From Neckera pumila (Eukaryota; Streptophyta; Bryopsida; Hypnales; Neckeraceae), in assembly GCA_963969595.1 (NCBI GenBank), contig OZ018408.1:32488108-32552107 (forward strand): a DNA stretch of 64,000 bases, written 5' to 3'. The position numbers were made by a program, and so were the translations under genes. Below the pieces are notes generated by a model that was not told the origin of the DNA, did not search any database, and was given only the letters and a program-made list of their open reading frames with translations. This document shows, piece after piece, positions 12,367-23,525 of this stretch; the stretch's first letter is position 1, and each line of letters starts with the position of its first letter.

Positions 12367-13368
12367 TGTCTACAATGACGAATGAAACTGATTACAATTT
12401 TCAAATGTTTTCATTCAAACAACCATACCATAAGCATCAATGGACAAAGTCCAAAAATGTATGTATAAAAGTTATAGTGTGTGACATATTATACGTAACC
12501 ATAGAAGTTTGAAGAAAAAATTAGTTGTGATGTGAAAGAAAATCAATTTCAAAAATAGCCATGTCTAAAACTCAATTTTGTTCAACATGATTTGGAATTA
12601 CTTTATCTTTTGTCAAAAAAAATTTAGAACTCCAAAAAAAGTTTTCGTGCCTTGGCATGTTGGAATACATCATTTCAAATTGTTGTATACAAAAATTTAA
12701 GGATATTGACATTTATAGAATTTAATCCGTAAATGTATTTGACTATATTTTCATCAAAAACGCTCCAAAAGTGCCATTTCTAGTACAAGTATCAAATTTT
12801 AGAAAAAACAACATTTTGGAACACATATAACCATAGGATCTTTTAATAAACTAGTTTGAAAAGATGTGGAAAAATTTTCAGAAATTTCCACCATGTGGAT
12901 TGCAAGGTATTAGCGTTTGATTTGACAAAAATCCTTTTTTTAGCCCTACAAAAAATTGGGCAGCTGTACTTCACAAGGTCAATTTGTATGAAACAATGTC
13001 CAAAATGGTAGTAATTCCTTAGATTTAGTCTTCAAGGCAAGTTGGCTACATGCTTGAAAATTTTAGATCATTTTGGATTGTATATCATACTACTAAAATC
13101 ATAACTCCTTCTGTTATATCACAAATGCTACAATTAATAATAGGGGCTCATGCTTGTTATGCTACTCATTCATTGTATCACATATTAGTAAAATTTTGAT
13201 ATATTTGAATAGAATGCATGATAATGATTTCAATAAGTCTTTAAAATAATTATTTTAAATATTTTGTAAAAATATTTTCAATCATGCATACATAAAAATA
13301 ATATTTTTACACAATGTTATATTATAAAAATAGAGTAGTAGTTTGCAATCAATACCTTAAATCAGGTC

Positions 13369-13556
13369 GTTTGTTTGTTTGTTTGTTTGTTTGTTTGTTT
13401 GTTTGTTTGTTTGTTTGTTTGTTTGTTTGTTTGTTTGTTTGTTTGTTTGTTTGTTTGTTTGTTTGTTTGTTTGTTTGTTTTGTTTTGTTTTGTTTTGTTT
13501 TGTTTTGTTTTGTTTTGTTTTGTTTTGTTTTGTTTTGTTTTGTTTTGTTTTGTTTG
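13369..13556. repeat. Compound microsatellite (GTTT)~28 then (GTTTT)~15
   Basis: Near-perfect tetranucleotide units from 13369 to about 13480 pass directly into pentanucleotide units to about 13556. The open frames across it (poly FVCL, or TNKQ on the other strand) are artefacts of the repeat. The flank 'caataccttaa' also occurs, inverted, beside a short CAAA run near 35985-36025. Confidence 0.95.
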
Positions 13557-13756
13557 TAGTGTGGACAACTTCCTGACCTTGTGTCCCTCGGCCGCGTGCT
13601 TGGTATCGTCGGAAAGCTCTCGCCGAGGAGGGGTGCACCGGCTTGGTTTCGTGGCGTTTGGAGCGGTGGTGCAAAAGTTATTGAATTTCATAGTATTTAT
13701 TGATTAAAAAATTAGAAAATTACTTTTACTTTGATTTTGGTGGCGTTCTTGGTACT

Positions 13757-13849
13757 GGGAGTGGAATCGGGAGTAGAACTGGGAGTGGAACCGGGAGTAG
13801 AACTAGGAGTAGAATCGGAAGTAGAACCAGGAGTGGAACCGGGAGTAGA
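13757..13849. repeat. 12-bp minisatellite, about 8 units
   Basis: Units of consensus GGGAGTRGAAYY are repeated head to tail with small variations, inside the Helitron-like element. Confidence 0.85.
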
Positions 13850-15406
13850 TGAAAATTGGGCCAACGGCACAGGGTCACACTAGTCACCTCTGTAATATCA
13901 CTTTTACAACTTTTATATTTTCAAAATTCTATTGCTACTACCAAATGATTTGAGAAATTTATTCAATTGAAGCAATTTTGGATTTCACAACAATTAAGTT
14001 GTTCATGAAGTTTTTGAAATTTACAAGTTTTTCTTTTCAATTCACCAAGTTTCTGGATTGAAATTGTTTGTAATAATTGAGTCAACTTTTGAATGCATTA
14101 CAATAAATGTGTATCTTTTTCAGTATTTACCATTGCATATATTTCACTCATGATTCAATAAATTTCTATTGTACATTCCAATATATGCTTACTTATAAAC
14201 AAAATTATACAAAGATTTTAGTAATTTTTTTTTGAAGATTTATTAAATTTTTGTTCTGCATTTTATCTAATATATAAAAGTTCTAATATAATTTTAATGA
14301 TGAATGCATAGCATAGCAAGCACCAACCGCTAGTTATATAGGAAAATAATAGTAAGTAGAAAGAAATAGAGGATGATTCAAAATACTAAATTGTCAAGAA
14401 TTTAATTATGGAATTGAAAAATGCCAATCTCAACGGTTGTAATGTTGTAATAAACAATCTACACTATGATTTTATGCTTTTCAGAAAATATTGAAAATTG
14501 AGTTAAATAAAGAACTTCAAAGTTTATTTTAGAGTAGGGATGCCACAACTATCCTCAAACTAAAACTCCTCATAACTTTCATCTCATTGATCAAAATGGA
14601 ATGATTCAAATCTTTCCGCATATATACAAATCCAAAAACTAATTTCAAATTTTTATTTAAGAAAAAGGGATTTAAAAAAAAGATTTGACCTTCTCAATCG
14701 GCTTGCTGAGCAATTAGAATTTCATATCATACAGTAACTTTTTAATCATGTAGTCAAAAGTTATGAAAATTATTTGCCCTTAAAGCTACTCCTTGGGCAC
14801 ATGTTGTTTGAAAATTTTAAAGAAGAAGTATAAAAAACCTATTTGTAGTGAGTTGCCCAAATTTGCTATGTTGCCAATAAATATCGTTTAGGCATTAAAA
14901 TACCAACAATTTGATACACATGCAAATGAAGTCGGTTCTCAAAATATTTGTTTTTTGGAGGAATTGAAAACATGGGATAGCATTAGCCATGTAGAGAAAG
15001 TATATGTTGTAATTTAATGAAGGTCCATATAATTTTTTGGCAATCTTCAAAAATCCTATAAATTTCAATTTCCTTCAATTTTTATATACAACAATCTAAA
15101 ATGGTATTAACCAACATGCCAAGGCACAAAAAGTTTTTCTAGAGTTCTAAAAAAAATTTGACAAAAGATAAAGTAATTCCAAATCATATGGAAGAAAACT
15201 AAATTTTAGACATGGCTAATTTTGAAATTGACATTTTTTCAAATCACAAATAACTTTTTCTTCAAACTTCCATGGTAACGTATAGTATGTTGCACACTAC
15301 AACTTTTCTATGTACTTTTTTTGGACTTTGTCCATTGATGCTTGTTGTAAGTTTTTTTGAATGAAAATGTTTCAAATTTGTACTCAGTTTTGTTTGTCAT
15401 TAGACA

Positions 15407-16740
15407 ATTGCATTCACATCGCACAATACGGTTAAGGTTTGGAGTAGAGTGGGCAGAGCCTCATGGTCACATCATTCTTAATTCTTTGTTCAAATTAGGT
15501 AATATGCTCTAAAAGCGACCATTTAAGGGTTGGTTTGCCTTTTTCATAGGTTTCCATGAACAAAAATACTCTTAGATCATTTTTCAGAGGAAGAAAAATG
15601 AACGCGGAATAACACCCAAGCGGTTTCATATTTTTGAAGTATTTTTGAATTACTTTTGAATTTTCAAAGATTTTAGTTGTAGACACCTATTGGTGACCCT
15701 AGGTCTCTAAAAATCTGTCCACTTGCAACTTTTAAAAGAATTCAACAAATCAAAGCTAATGATTGGCTCTTATAAATAAATAATTTTTTATCTCAATTCT
15801 CTCAATGGCTAAAATGGTCCATTTAAAGACCATCCCATGTCCATTTTAGGCCTAAATATAGGATCAATTTGAAGAGGCCGCTTGCTGTTAGAGCATACTA
15901 CCTTAGAGTATTGCCATTGTGAGCAGTCAAATCCTTACAGGAAATGACACTTCCTGAGCACTGCATCTCTCTGAGTCCCTAACATGGGCCTGCCAAAGTA
16001 GCCCGGTTGTTGCTTTTTTTTTATTAATAAATAATCGAATTCAAACTCCTACTATTCATCTGACAAGCTCTAAGGGAGGAGGCTCAGAAAGCGTGCATCT
16101 AACTGAAAAAAGCCCTCTGTAGAGAACTCAGTGACTGAAATTTTTTTTTTTCGAATTTTTGGTGAATAGAGAAATGAGCAGTTGTTCAGTATCAATTTTA
16201 ATAAAGAAATTTTGACTTAGCATGAATAAGCAACGATTTTTCAAAGTGGACAGGGCATTGGTTGCTTGTTTTGTTTCTAGAGTACAGTAGTAATGAATAT
16301 GAGCATGGCTCTAAATAGACCAGGTGAGTCCAAAAAAGCATGAAGACAATGTTGCAAATTTTCTCATGAGTCTTTAAATAGCACACTTCATGTTAAAAAT
16401 GACACCAGGGGCATGTGTACAATCCGAAGTTAAAAGCTGACAAATGTGTTAAATACTGTTGTGCTGCTAGCTAAGTGGTGCGTAGTTAATACAAAGAGCG
16501 TGTCAGACCTGCGCCTACTGGGCACAATAGTGCTCTTGAAAGCGACCGCCAATAGCCTAAAATGAAGCCAAATAAAACATAAATTGACCAATAGAAGCCT
16601 GAAAATGGAGGCACTGGGGAACGTCAAAATTTCATCTGTCAGCATCTCTGCAACCAAAAAAGAGTTGTTGCTAACATGTGCGGCTTCAAAACTCTGGCGC
16701 CTCCTCTGCATCCGTTGAAATTTTGAAAATGGGCGCGGAG
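15407..16740. other. Intergenic DNA, no gene recognised
   Basis: AT-rich sequence with a T run near 16012-16022 and another near 16141-16151. GC rises from about 16430 towards the gene-like segment. No convincing frame. Confidence 0.45.
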
Positions 16741-16750
16741 GATTTTCCAG

Positions 16751-17402
16751 CAACTGACTGTCATTTCTGCGCCTAAAGGATTGCCGGCCCCCTCCGCAAA
16801 ATCATTTCCTGTGCAAACCCTATTGTTGCAACCCTGCGCTTTTCCTCCGATTGCTGCAGGAACTCTTCGCAGCTCCAAGCAGCCGCATGATGTCGCAGGG
16901 GCAAGCACATTGCTCGTCGGCCCACCTCCAGCGACTCCTTCAGCCGGTGCCTTCGACTGCAGGTATGTTCCTGCCCTCTCGCATTGTCTTTTCTCCATTT
17001 CTTGCATTTTTGTCCACTTTGTAATGCTCCACTTTGTAGTGCTCCAATATGTAACGCTGAATTGCCTGCTTTCTTCCGCAGGGTCTTTGCAAAGCGGCGC
17101 GCTCAGAGGACGACTGCTGCATTCCTTGGTGCTGGTAAGCTTTCTCACATTTCTATTTTTCTTACCTTCTTTCTCAAAAGTTGAGGACTTCATTGGCAAT
17201 GAAGAGGCCTGTAGAATCCAAAGAGCGCAGCATTTGTGTTTCCCTCTGTTTGTCCAGGAAGTCCGTTTAAAACATACGGGTGATGCATACCTACAGGGCT
17301 GAAGACGTTGCTGCTGGTGGGGAGATACACAGAGTTGTGCAGCATGAGGAAGTGCCCGGCATTGGCGACGTACAGCAGTGGACGAACTTCCTGAAGAGCA
17401 GG
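16751..17402 (+). pseudogene. Gene-like spliced segment beside the transposase
   Basis: This GC-rich plus-strand stretch looks like exons and introns. Segment A (16751-16962) follows 'ttttccag' and ends at gtatgt. Segment B (17082-17134) follows 'ttccgcag' and ends at gtaagc. A and B join in frame into an Ala/Ser/Pro/Arg-rich sequence (...PSAGAFDC, then RVFAKRRAQRTTAAFLGA) that resembles a plastid transit peptide. Segment C (17298-17402), between 'ctacag' and gtaagg, has an open frame AEDVAAGGEIHRVVQHEEVP..., but its phase does not match B. No ATG was found in frame. It may be a host gene fragment captured by the neighbouring transposon or a broken gene; the family is not recognised. Confidence 0.3.
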
Positions 17403-17696
17403 TAAGGAGGACGTATCCTCTCCTCTCTTTTTGGCTCTCCTTCTTTCTATTGTGAGTTTCTGATTGTTCCTGCATATTTGGGGGATCACGCCGCAGTATG
17501 GTGTTTGGTACCCTTCCACAGGAGCGTTTTGTCGTATGGCTGCATGCAATCTCTCTCCACAAGCTTTTACGTTCTTCAAGCTCCATTGTTCCTTGTGCTT
17601 CTTTTTTGATGCTGCTAACTGAGCTCTAACTTCCTTTGCCTTTAACTTCTCTTGTTTTTCAATCGCCTTCTGCTTCTTTGATTCTTCCCTCTCTAA

Positions 17697-20180
17697 CTAT
17701 CTTCTTTCACGTTCTGCTGCAGCCGCCTCCCTCTTGGCCGCTAGTTCTTCTAGATCCTTCACATGTTGGTCTTCAGTGAGGAGAATAGAATGCTGATAGT
17801 CTATTAGTGGCTCCATTCTAGTCTTTGAAATCGGGGGTAACTCCACTTGCGGCAGCTTCAAAAATCGGCTGAAGTCATTTCTTGCTCTCTCTTCCTGCAT
17901 TCGGGTAGCTCCACCGTCTTCCTCCGTAGCTTCATCGTCTTCCTCCGTAGCTCCACCGTCTTCTTCCATAGCTCCAGCGTCCTCCTCCATGTCCCCTGAA
18001 GTATTGTTCCGTTCCTGTATTGCTGTTGGACTCCTTTGTTGCATTTGTGTTTCACTTGCTGTAGGGCTCATGCACTCCTCATCTTCATCAGTGTAGCTTC
18101 CATTTCCTTCACCATGGACTTCTTCTTCATCACCATCTATATTGACATAATATTGAGTGCAATGTGGAATATCTTCTGAATCCTCATCTAATATTTCCTG
18201 TAATTCCCAATCTTGTAGTTGGTAACTAGGCTGACTTGCACTTGTGCTGGCTTCATTGTGTGCATCATCTGAACTTCCTTGTGTCCTCTTGTATACTTGA
18301 CTTGGTCCCATCTTTGCTGCCATAGCTGCTGAATTTATAGGGTATATGCCACTAACTTGGAACCCTCTAATTATATTCGAACTTGTTAGGGCTCTTCTAA
18401 GAGCATGTGATACCCATTGGGCCAGATCTTCCTTACTTGGCATTTGACCAGGATGGCTAGATGTCCATTTATTCCGGTAGGCTCTGAATGAAAACTTGAA
18501 AGGAGAGAAACATGTCACATCTAAAGGCTGTAAAGCATGGGTTGTATGGGAAGGAAATGTTAACAAGTCCAAACCTTTTGCCTTGGCAACTTTAATCACT
18601 TCCAAGCTGACATGGGATTTGTGACCATCCACAATTCACAAATGTCTATTGCTTGCAGATATTCCATACATTTTTGAAAGAAGAAGTAAAAAACGTCTCA
18701 TCCAGGCTTTGAATAAGTAGTTTGTCATCCATGCCTTAGATTGCATGGCCATCACAGCCCCCTTTTCACTTTTTTTTTGAAGATAGTTTCTCATCCTCTT
18801 GATTCCCTTAAATATGTAGAAATTAGGTATGTTTTCACCTTTGGCATTGATACAAGATAACACTGAGATCCATTCCCTTTGATCAGGAGTGACCAAGTGA
18901 ACACTTCTAGATCCCCTCTTGGCAAGGACATACCTTCCTCCATCCTTGCCAGCTTGTGCTCCACTTTCGTCACAGTTCCATATTTGATGGGGCTGATAGT
19001 GATAAGTGTCACAAAGGATCTGTAGATTGGTATAGAATGATCCCACAGCTTCTGGACAGAGGTTTCTTGCTCTTTTTTGATCTAAAGCTTGGGCTTTCCT
19101 AATAGATAACTCAGGATGCCTTTTCTTAAAACATTTAATCCAACCCGGACCAGGTACTCCATCTTTGAAAGGTGTCAGTCTTGCTTGAGTGAGAATGCCA
19201 ACTTTTTCTCTTAACTGCCCTATGGTCAAGGGAAAACCAAGGTTTTGCATTGTCACCAAGTAATCAACTACTTGTTGCTCTTCTTGGTCAGTTAAAACTC
19301 CCTTTTTCCCTCTCTTCCTTTCTCTAGTAGTACCATAGACGTGTCCCCTTAATGTAGAAGTGGGAATACCATGATTTCTAGCAGCAGATCTGATGGGGTC
19401 ACCATCATCAACATCAGCTATAGCAGACTTCAGTTGCTCATTTGACCAATTTCCATTCTTTTTTAACTTAGGCTTGGACGTTCTATTTCCAGATTCATGT
19501 AGGGTTTCTAGATTTGGTGGATTACCTAAGTCCGTGTTCGTAGTGGAGGTTGCCTGAATTTTGGAGACGCTGCGAAGTCGTCTCCCACCATCAACGCTGA
19601 CGATTTTCTTCTGGGGCCGCCTATCGTCTTGTGTATGCTGTGGAGAGGAGCGCGCGCTTTGCTGACCAGGAGGAGATCCGGAACTTTGATCTGTTGAAGG
19701 GAATCGTGGCCATCTGGAATCCCCTGATTCTGCGTCCGATTCACAAGCCCTGTCCCCCACCGCTCCTACTTGCTGGCGCTCCCGGATTCGGCACGCCTCT
19801 CTGTCTTCTCCGCCCTCAGTTTGGTGCCTTTGGATGCCGTCTGCAGCCGCCATTTTCTCAAGCCTCCCTTTGTCTCCCTTTGTTGATGCTATTGCAGGCG
19901 GGGCTTGAAGCCGAGTTATGCGCCGGCGCTTCTGATTCAGCTGCAATCCGGCCACAGAGACATGAGCTTCAATGTTAGCCTCACGTTCAAATCTATCCAT
20001 TTCCTCAAACCAATCTTCCTGTTCTCTTACTTTTACTGAAGCAAATAACTCTTCCCTCAACTCATTCTCAACATCATCCTCATCTCCATAGAATTCTGAT
20101 TGACTACTTCCCCAGCTCCTGTGTTTGTGACAACTCCTTCCATCTCCCTCACTATCATCAGAGACACTAGTATCACTCAT
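17697..20180 (-). pseudogene. pogo/Tigger-like transposase with one in-frame TGA
   Basis: A DDE transposase of the Tc1/mariner superfamily, pogo/Tigger (jerky) branch. From ATG 20180 the frame runs 514 codons, meets TGA at 18636-18638, then continues in the same frame for 312 codons to 17697. Residues about 1-235 are acidic and low complexity. A psq-type helix-turn-helix follows (about 242-284, NWSNEQLKSAI... to STLRGHVYG), then a CENP-B-type domain (about 290-370, ending FKKRHPELSIRKAQALDQKR). The catalytic core has Asp404 (WNCDESG), Asp518 (IVDGHKSH) and Asp554 (HALQPLD). The TGA falls two codons before the second-Asp motif, so a truncated product would lack two catalytic residues. The C-terminal tail is acidic (EEDDEATEEDGGAT-type repeats) and ends in an Arg/Glu-rich stretch. 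Element ends were not found. Confidence 0.8.
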
Positions 20181-21420
20181 GTTGCTAGGATGGATCTGTG
20201 GAGAACTGACTGAATTGTAAGTGATCAATTTCGGACAACAAAACTTTGAACTCTATCTCTGAATTACAATGACTTGCTCAACTCTGCTCATGCTGGACTT
20301 GCTCATCTTTGACTGTACAATTCTTGAAGTTCTCCATGTCTTTGCTGTGAAAGTGGAGGCTCAATTGCCATGTCATGGGACGTGTTTTTTAATTGATTTC
20401 ATTTCAAATACATTTGTTTATTCAAATTTTCAGTACACTTTCTAAAACCGACGGCGCCTGCATCAGAAAACACCCCTCTCATAATATTAAACTACTCTAC
20501 AATCATGACTTTATTAAATGCTTGAGAGTGCTTAATCACTCTTTCAATTAGATGTCTTCCAATAAATCGTCCAAAACACATCTTTATTGAGCTCACTGCA
20601 TGGTGTCATTAAGAATTTATTGCAGACTATGGAGTGGTCTTCATTTTGAACTTAAAGTACTCCTGAATTTATTAGCACTCATTGTAAACACCTGTTTCAC
20701 TTAATGACTAATCTGAAACCCTCCACATACAAGCGCCATTAATCACGGAAAAAAAAATGTGTGATTTCATCTATCATGTGCACTATTTCAGGCACCTGTA
20801 TAGGGGCGGTTCTTAATGCCTGAGCGATTTTCGAACCCTCTCCCTTAGGGGTGTTTGAATAGTGAAGCTGGAAAAAAACATGGAAAAGTATTTGAAAAGC
20901 TGACAACTCCGGGCCTATGCATTAGATCCCAAAGCAAAATGAACTACATTTGGTGCGCTCGGTGCTTCAATCTTGTTCCTTCTCATTTTCACAGTGCAAC
21001 TTCTTGTGATAAAACAAAGCACCGATGGACCGCCGTGATCAGACCTTATCAAACCTTATCTGCCGCACCACAGTGGGAGGATGTTTGGCTTCTGAGCCTA
21101 GTCTATGGTGTCCTGGCACGGGAGGCCGAGCTACAGTGGCAATGTTCTTACATTCTATTACCAACACCCTAAAGCTCAATGCTACTCTTTGAAAATGAAT
21201 ATTGTTATTGGTCTAGTATCTCCAATATCCAACCCACGCCCAACATGCAAGATGTTAAATTGTGCCATCCTTTGTGGACCGTGCGGGCTGAATTTACCCC
21301 GGGAAAAACGTTGGAATTTTTTATTTGTTGCAAACTTTTTTCTTGCAAATCTGAATTCATATTTGCAATTAGAGGCCCCAAATTAGTTAGGGGGGCTAGT
21401 AAGTATTCCTAGACACGGCT

Positions 21421-21464
<44 letters not shown>

Positions 21465-21863
21465 TACTCCGTCACCCCCATTCACATGGAGAAGCCGGTC
21501 TGCTGACAAAATTCCTTCCGTATGGGAGATCTAATTCCAATTCTGAGCTGTGAATTGACCTAGGAAAATATAGGTCAAAACTAGTGTTGGGTGAAACACG
21601 TTAAATCGTGCCATCCTTTGTGGGTCCAGCAGGATAAATTTGGAGTTCTTGCATCAAACCGCACCCAAAGGAGAAAGTCTCTTGGTGCAATTCCCTTGCA
21701 ATGGAAATTAACCGTTTGATAAATAAAAGAAAAAAAAAAAAAAAAAGAAAAAAAAAAGAGAGAAATTAATAACTTAAATTAACTGCCTCTCTTAGGACAC
21801 AAAAAGCAAGTGCCAGGAACAAGCCGGTTGAATCCAATGGGCTTTTTATGCACAATATGTTGC
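20181..21863. other. Intergenic DNA with AT repeat and short direct repeats
   Basis: Probably includes the transposase element's flank (to about 20470), whose terminus I could not define. It also holds the (AT)n tract at 21424-21470 and two related copies of 'gtgccatcctttgtgg' within 350 bp (21251-21295 and 21599-21643). A plus-strand frame at 20855-21172 has no recognisable features. Confidence 0.45.
21424..21470. repeat. (AT)n microsatellite, about 23 units
   Basis: An uninterrupted alternating AT tract, directly readable. Confidence 0.95.
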
Positions 21864-22179
21864 CATTAGGAAAAATTTCAGCCCTCCAGAAGGCCGCGAG
21901 TTTTGCACCCGCCTGGTGCAATTATGGAAAAAAATCAAAATCAAAAATTATTATTTTTATTTTTTAATATATTTTTTAATAGTTAAATACTGGGTGCTGA
22001 CATGGCACCACACCAGATTTTTATTTTTATTATTATTTTATTATTTTTTTAATATTTTTTTCCCAAAAAAAATTTTTCTTAAGAAAAAATATTTTTTTAT
22101 TCATTCTGAAATTGCACCAAAGGGGTCCAATAAATCAATTCCTTAGCGGCCTTCTAGAGGGTTGAAATTTTTTCTAATG
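21864..22179. mobile_element. CATTAGG-family MITE, copy A (316 bp)
   Basis: Inverted ends of about 37 bp: CATTAGGAAAAATTTCAGCC at the left, and the inverse of CATTAGAAAAAATTTCAACC at the right. The inside is very AT-rich, around a 'gtgctgacatggcacc' stem. No coding capacity. It is in inverse orientation to copy B, 400 bp away. Confidence 0.7.
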
Positions 22180-22578
22180 CAGTTGGCTACTACGGTACCA
22201 AGAGACATTATCAGTTTGTATTTTATGTTAAGGAAATTTTTTTTTTTTTTTCAGTCAAAATGATAGCCAGATTATTGCTGCTTGGTCGAGTCTAAAGTAG
22301 TGCAACAAGCCTCTTGCGGAAGTAAAGCCTAGGATGAACATAAAAAAAAGATCCCCTATTCTGTGTTGTCTTTATTCAATTGGTAACATCTCACACCCTA
22401 GTTTGGGGCCTCTAAATTGCAAATATGAAATTAGAATTTGCAAATTTTATCATGTGTTTCAAATAAAACATTCTTGCGTTTTCCCCAGGGGTAAAATGGG
22501 GGGCACAAAATGGCCTCCGCAAGGGGCTCGTTGCACTACTTTAGCCTCTAAAGGACCATTGTTCCTTCGGGGGACAAA

Positions 22579-22853
22579 CATTAGAAATAATTTCAGCCCT
22601 CCAAAAGGCTGCTAAGGAATTGATTTACAGGACCCCTTTGGTGCAATTTCAGAATGAGTAAAAAAATATTTTTCTTAATTTTTTAAAAAAAATATATTAA
22701 AAAAGCAAAAATCTGATGTGGCACTATTAGTGCCACATCAGCACCCAATTTTTAAATATTAAAAAATAATTTTCTATTTTGGTTTTTTTCCATAATTGCA
22801 CTGGGCGGGTGCCAAACTTGCAGCCTTCTAGAGGGCTGAAATTTTTCCTAATG
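22579..22853. mobile_element. CATTAGG-family MITE, copy B (275 bp)
   Basis: Ends CATTAGAAATAATTTCAGCC and the inverse of CATTAGGAAAAATTTCAGCC. The boundary is confirmed by an unoccupied relative: here 'gggacaaa' and 'tggatttttggg' flank the MITE, while 39874-39895 reads gggacaaatgggattttggg without it. No clear target duplication is visible. The interior has a stem, 'ctgatgtggcac...gtgccacatcag'. Confidence 0.75.
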
Positions 22854-23525
22854 TGGATTTTTGGGCAGGTACCTACGGGCTGAAATTTTGACATAATTTT
22901 TTGAAACTTTTTTTGGAGATAAAAAAATTGATAATCTTTGCGGGATTATAATTTTTTTCACAATCGAGGCCCAGGAACAATAGTTATGACTAAATAAGCT
23001 CAAAATAGGGGACGAGGGGCAGTCCGGGCAGCCAAAAAAAATGGACAAAAACTGAGGGTTTCTTTTCATATTTTTTTTCTCATAGATATATTCTTGTCTA
23101 TCTGGAAAGCTTTGATTCATTTCATTTAGATTTGTTATGAGAACGTTATGGACATTCTTGAAAAAAATAACTTGTAGGATTCATTTCTAAATGCAATTTT
23201 TCAAATTTTTCAATTTTTTTTTTTTGCATGGTTTAGATTACTTTGCTAGAACAATCTCCACTCAATTCTCCACTATAAAGATTAAAAGCTCAAAACTCTG
23301 TAGTGCAAAAATTTTAAGTTAAAAATGTTCAAAGTCAACAAATCTAGTCCCGCAATGTGTTGAAAAACTTGTTTTTTTTCACTTCAAACACATATTTCTT
23401 GCAATGTGTGCGGTCAAAAATTCTGAATTCTGTTTTACACACTCTCATACTAGTTAAGCGTAAGATCCTAAGGTTAAATGTGAAGAAACTAAAATTTTCA
23501 ATTCTTTTTATTCTTTGCTATTTAA

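Larger units (their letters stand above)
13085..14333. mobile_element. Helitron-like element, 1,249 bp, non-autonomous
   Basis: Starts TCATACTACTAAAATC after an A and ends CTAG before a T, the A/T insertion rule and TC...CTRR ends of plant Helitrons. The uninterrupted relative at about 50556-50580 shows the empty site: its ggaattg...catatagg is continuous where this copy is split. Sequence just inside the left end (about 13143-13175) is an imperfect inverse of the last 35 bases. No Rep/helicase is encoded. It carries the compound microsatellite, a GC-rich unique segment (about 13556-13670) and a 12-bp minisatellite. A classic GC-rich 3' hairpin is not obvious, which lowers confidence. Confidence 0.6.
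12726..14894. mobile_element. TTAA-flanked element split by a Helitron-like insertion
   Basis: TTAA copies lie at 12722-12725 and 14895-14898. The left end is a decayed CCCCTAAAG (reads tccgtaaatg). The left interior matches the family from 'cgctccaaaagtgccatttc' to 'ggattgtat'; the right interior resumes at 'aggaaaataatagtaagtag' (14339). Subtracting 13085-14333 leaves 920 bp, the usual family length. Confidence 0.6.
12367..15406. mobile_element. Long-armed foldback element, interrupted by nested insertions
   Basis: Arms 12367-12722 and 15051-15406 are inverted copies of about 355 bp at roughly 80% identity by eye. Both contain 'agcatcaatggacaaagtcc', 'tagccatgtctaaaa' and 'ttggcatgttgg' or their complements. 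Removing the TTAA element 12726-14894 leaves an element of about 865 bp with a loop of about 150 bp. The outer ends have no obvious terminal motif or target duplication, so the class is unknown. Confidence 0.6.

Noticed and set aside
13314..13707. Long frames across 13314-13707 on both strands (poly FVCL and TNKQ)
   Set aside because: They are produced by the TTTG/TTTTG microsatellite and have no other support.
16639..17586. 315-codon minus-strand frame
   Set aside because: Composition is haphazard with many Cys, Ser and Arg and no motif. The plus strand has better exon-like structure, so this looks like an antisense shadow in GC-rich DNA.
20855..21172. 105-codon plus-strand frame
   Set aside because: No motif and no promoter; it lies in a repeat-rich stretch.
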